DNA from: Apilactobacillus timberlakei | Lineage (GTDB): Bacteria; Bacillota; Bacilli; Lactobacillales; Lactobacillaceae | Assembly: GCF_002993965.1 (NCBI RefSeq) | Contig: NZ_POST01000004.1 | Span: 44,742-108,741 of the forward strand | DNA: 64,000 nt | Direction: 5' to 3' | In this document: positions 62,829 through 64,000 of the stretch, piece after piece | Layout of the letters: each line of letters begins with the position of its first letter | How positions within the stretch are numbered: position 1 is the first letter of the stretch | The notes under the pieces: generated by a model | What the model was told of the DNA's origin: nothing | Databases searched by the model: none | Seen by the model: only the letters and a program-made list of their open reading frames with translations | Position numbers and translations under genes: made by a program

Positions 62829-62972
62829 TTATTTCCAAACAAATTCAGTTTGATTATCTGGATTTGTTCTTTTTATTACTTGATTTTGATTTTTAGTGTT
62901 AATGAATGAAGTAAATAAAATTAATGAGATAGTAGTTATTAAAATCAATTTTTTTATTATAATTTTGTTCAT
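62829..62972 (-). CDS. Putative 47-aa secreted or membrane peptide
   Basis: Minus-strand frame MNKIIIKKLILITTISLILF followed by TSFINTKNQNQ and ending TEFVWK. It looks like a basic N-terminus, one hydrophobic helix (about residues 9-22) and a short polar tail, as in small secreted peptides. GGAAGTG lies about 8 bases before ATG 62972; an ATG at 62987 is an alternative start. The stop abuts the corA stop and the corA terminator hairpin lies inside this frame, which is a reason for caution. No family recognised. Confidence 0.45.
   Translation of the reverse strand: MNKIIIKKLILITTISLILFTSFINTKNQNQVIKRTNPDNQTEFVWK
62837..62874 (+). terminator. corA terminator
   Basis: AACAAATTCAG, eight-base loop, CTGGATTTGTT and a T-run (one G-T pair). 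It overlaps the minus-strand 47-aa frame. Confidence 0.8.
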
Positions 62973-62987
62973 TGAAATCACTTCCAT

Positions 62988-63179
62988 ATATTTTTTATTT
63001 ATTTTAAATATAGATACTTAAAAATAACTTAAATGAAAATTAATGAAAGCGCTTTACTAAAATCAATTCCAAATGTATAATAATAAATATACAAAATGAT
63101 ATATAGCTTTTATTTAACTTTAATTATAAAGAAGTGCATAATTAATTTTGTAATCAAATGAGAAAGAAGTGTTTCTAAT
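62988..63179. other. Intergenic region before the sugar transporter
   Basis: About 190 AT-rich bases without a gene. It holds a cre-like site and a promoter for the GRP transporter, and would hold the promoter of the minus-strand 47-aa frame, for which I saw no convincing -35/-10. Confidence 0.6.
63044..63081 (+). promoter_or_regulatory. cre site and promoter of the GRP sugar transporter
   Basis: TGAAAGCGCTTTAC (63044-63057) matches the CcpA cre consensus closely, with a central GCGC palindrome. It overlaps a -35 (TTTACT 63053-63058), 17 bases before TATAAT (63076-63081). Carbon catabolite repression is the expected outcome. Confidence 0.75.
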
Positions 63180-64000
63180 ATGAGTTTGAATATTTTAATC
63201 GGAATACTTCCCGCGTTATTGTGGGGGGTTGGACCTCTAATTGCCACTAAAGTTGGTGGTCGTCCAATTGAACAAGTTATGGGTACTGGATATGGACAAG
63301 TTATTGTTGGACTAATAATTTATGCATTTACTAGACCATCAATCTCTTTCCAAGAATTTTTATGGCCTTTCTTAGGTGGAATGGCTTGGTCATTTGCTCA
63401 GTTTACTCAATTTAGTTCTTTCCAAAAAATGAATGTTTCTTCAGCAATGCCTATTTCAACAGGATTGCAATTAATTGAAATCCCATTATGTGGTGTTATT
63501 TTTTGGGGTGAATGGGGATCTCTTGATGCTAAAACAATTGGTTTTATCAGTATTGCTCTATTAATTGTTGGAGTATTTTCTACTAGTTATGTTGATAAAT
63601 CAGTTTCTAGAGTAAAGATGAATTATAAAGCTGGTATTCCATTATTACTTATTGGATCTTTAGGTTACACAGCTTGTTCTGTATTCCCTAGAATTCCAAA
63701 TGCTTCTGGAATTGTTGGATTATTACCTCAAACAATTGGTATGTGTTTAGGTGCTATTGTTATTTCATTTATTATGAATGGTAAGAGTAGTGTTCAATTA
63801 ATGAAATCTAAGTTTACTATTAAGAATGGAATTATTGGACTATTAGGTGGTTTAGGTACATTGGCATACTTAACATCATTAAGTTTAAATGGTGTTGCAA
63901 CTTCATTCCCATTAACTCAAATGAATGTTGTTGTTTCAACACTAGGTGGTTTATTAATCTTAAAAGAACACAAAAACAGAAAAGAATTATTATTCACAAT
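63180..64000 (+). CDS. GRP family sugar transporter (GlcU-like), 3' end outside window
   Basis: 273 codons of a membrane protein, most of the roughly 285-290-aa family length, cut by the window end. Family features: NILIGILPALLWGVGPLIATKVGG at the N-terminus, GGMAWSFAQFTQFSSFQKMNVSSAMPISTGLQL in the middle and GVATSFPLTQMNVVVSTLGGLLILKEHK near the end. Glucose/ribose-type uptake driven by protons, PTS-independent. ATG 63180 has a weak AAAGAAG ribosome site. A cre site overlaps its promoter. Confidence 0.92.
   Translation, partial: MSLNILIGILPALLWGVGPLIATKVGGRPIEQVMGTGYGQVIVGLIIYAFTRPSISFQEFLWPFLGGMAWSFAQFTQFSSFQKMNVSSAMPISTGLQLIEIPLCGVIFWGEWGSLDAKTIGFISIALLIVGVFSTSYVDKSVSRVKMNYKAGIPLLLIGSLGYTACSVFPRIPNASGIVGLLPQTIGMCLGAIVISFIMNGKSSVQLMKSKFTIKNGIIGLLGGLGTLAYLTSLSLNGVATSFPLTQMNVVVSTLGGLLILKEHKNRKELLFT

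Overview
The window is a gene-dense, strongly AT-rich stretch (about 30% GC by eye) of a Lactobacillaceae chromosome. Gene order (comFA-comFC-secA-prfB, hprK-lgt-gpsA-galU-trxB-uvrBA, yvcK-whiA-clpP, gapA-pgk-tpiA-eno-secG-rnr-smpB, ung-pta-tsaE, murB, cdaA-cdaR-glmM-glmS), AGGAGG-type ribosome binding sites, many TTG starts and CIRCE/CtsR/cre-type sites all fit Lactobacillales. The very low GC and several absences from conserved loci (hpf, ftsEX, rapZ, cggR, pgcA) suggest a reduced, niche-adapted lineage, perhaps the Apilactobacillus/Fructilactobacillus group. The genus is inference.

Layout. 1-7.8 kb: end of tsaB, rimI and tsaD (t6A tRNA modification), an inverted ABC-F ATPase, the redox repressor rex, groESL behind a CIRCE operator, and a TagO/WecA-type transferase. 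7.8-10.5 kb: inverted yigZ, then the competence pair comFA-comFC. 10.6-16.1 kb: secA, prfB with its programmed +1 frameshift, a MinJ-like membrane PDZ protein, a PspC protein and a YvlD-like membrane protein. 16.2-28.1 kb: hprK-lgt-gpsA-galU-trxB, uvrB-uvrA, yvcK-whiA. 28.1-28.9 kb: inverted clpP with a CtsR box, and tRNA-Arg(CCG). 29.1-33.9 kb: the lower glycolytic block gapA, pgk, tpiA, eno. 34-41.6 kb: a CLC transporter, secG, rnr, smpB, ung, pta, tsaE and a GNAT acetyltransferase. 41.6-51.2 kb: DEDDh exonuclease, murB, Na+/H+ antiporter, DUF1361 protein, then cdaA-cdaR-glmM (c-di-AMP and glucosamine phosphate) and glmS behind a likely NagR-type control region. 51.3-64 kb is the more variable end: a 40-aa basic protein, a secreted glucosaminidase with three GW-like repeats, a TagH-type ATPase, an unknown 106-aa protein, a CPA2 antiporter, Kup, an ArsB/CitT-fold transporter, an SDR dehydrogenase, a DHA2 efflux pump, a CorA-like transporter, a 47-aa putative secreted peptide, and a GRP sugar transporter cut by the window end and preceded by a cre site.

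Functional picture. The window covers core growth functions: translation quality control, protein export, cell-wall precursors, UV repair and lower glycolysis. Several regulatory switches can be read directly from the DNA: HrcA/CIRCE at groES, CtsR at clpP, a NagR-like pair at glmS, a cre site at the sugar transporter, and RF2 frameshifting. Extended -10 promoters of the form TGnTAwAAT recur throughout. I see no insertion sequence, prophage, CRISPR array, rRNA or restriction system. No clearly new multi-gene system was found. The best leads are a tiny secreted-type peptide opposite corA, two genes whose ribosome binding sites point to AUU starts (lgt and the DHA2 pump), unexplained repeats in the eno and antiporter leaders, and the set of missing syntenic genes.
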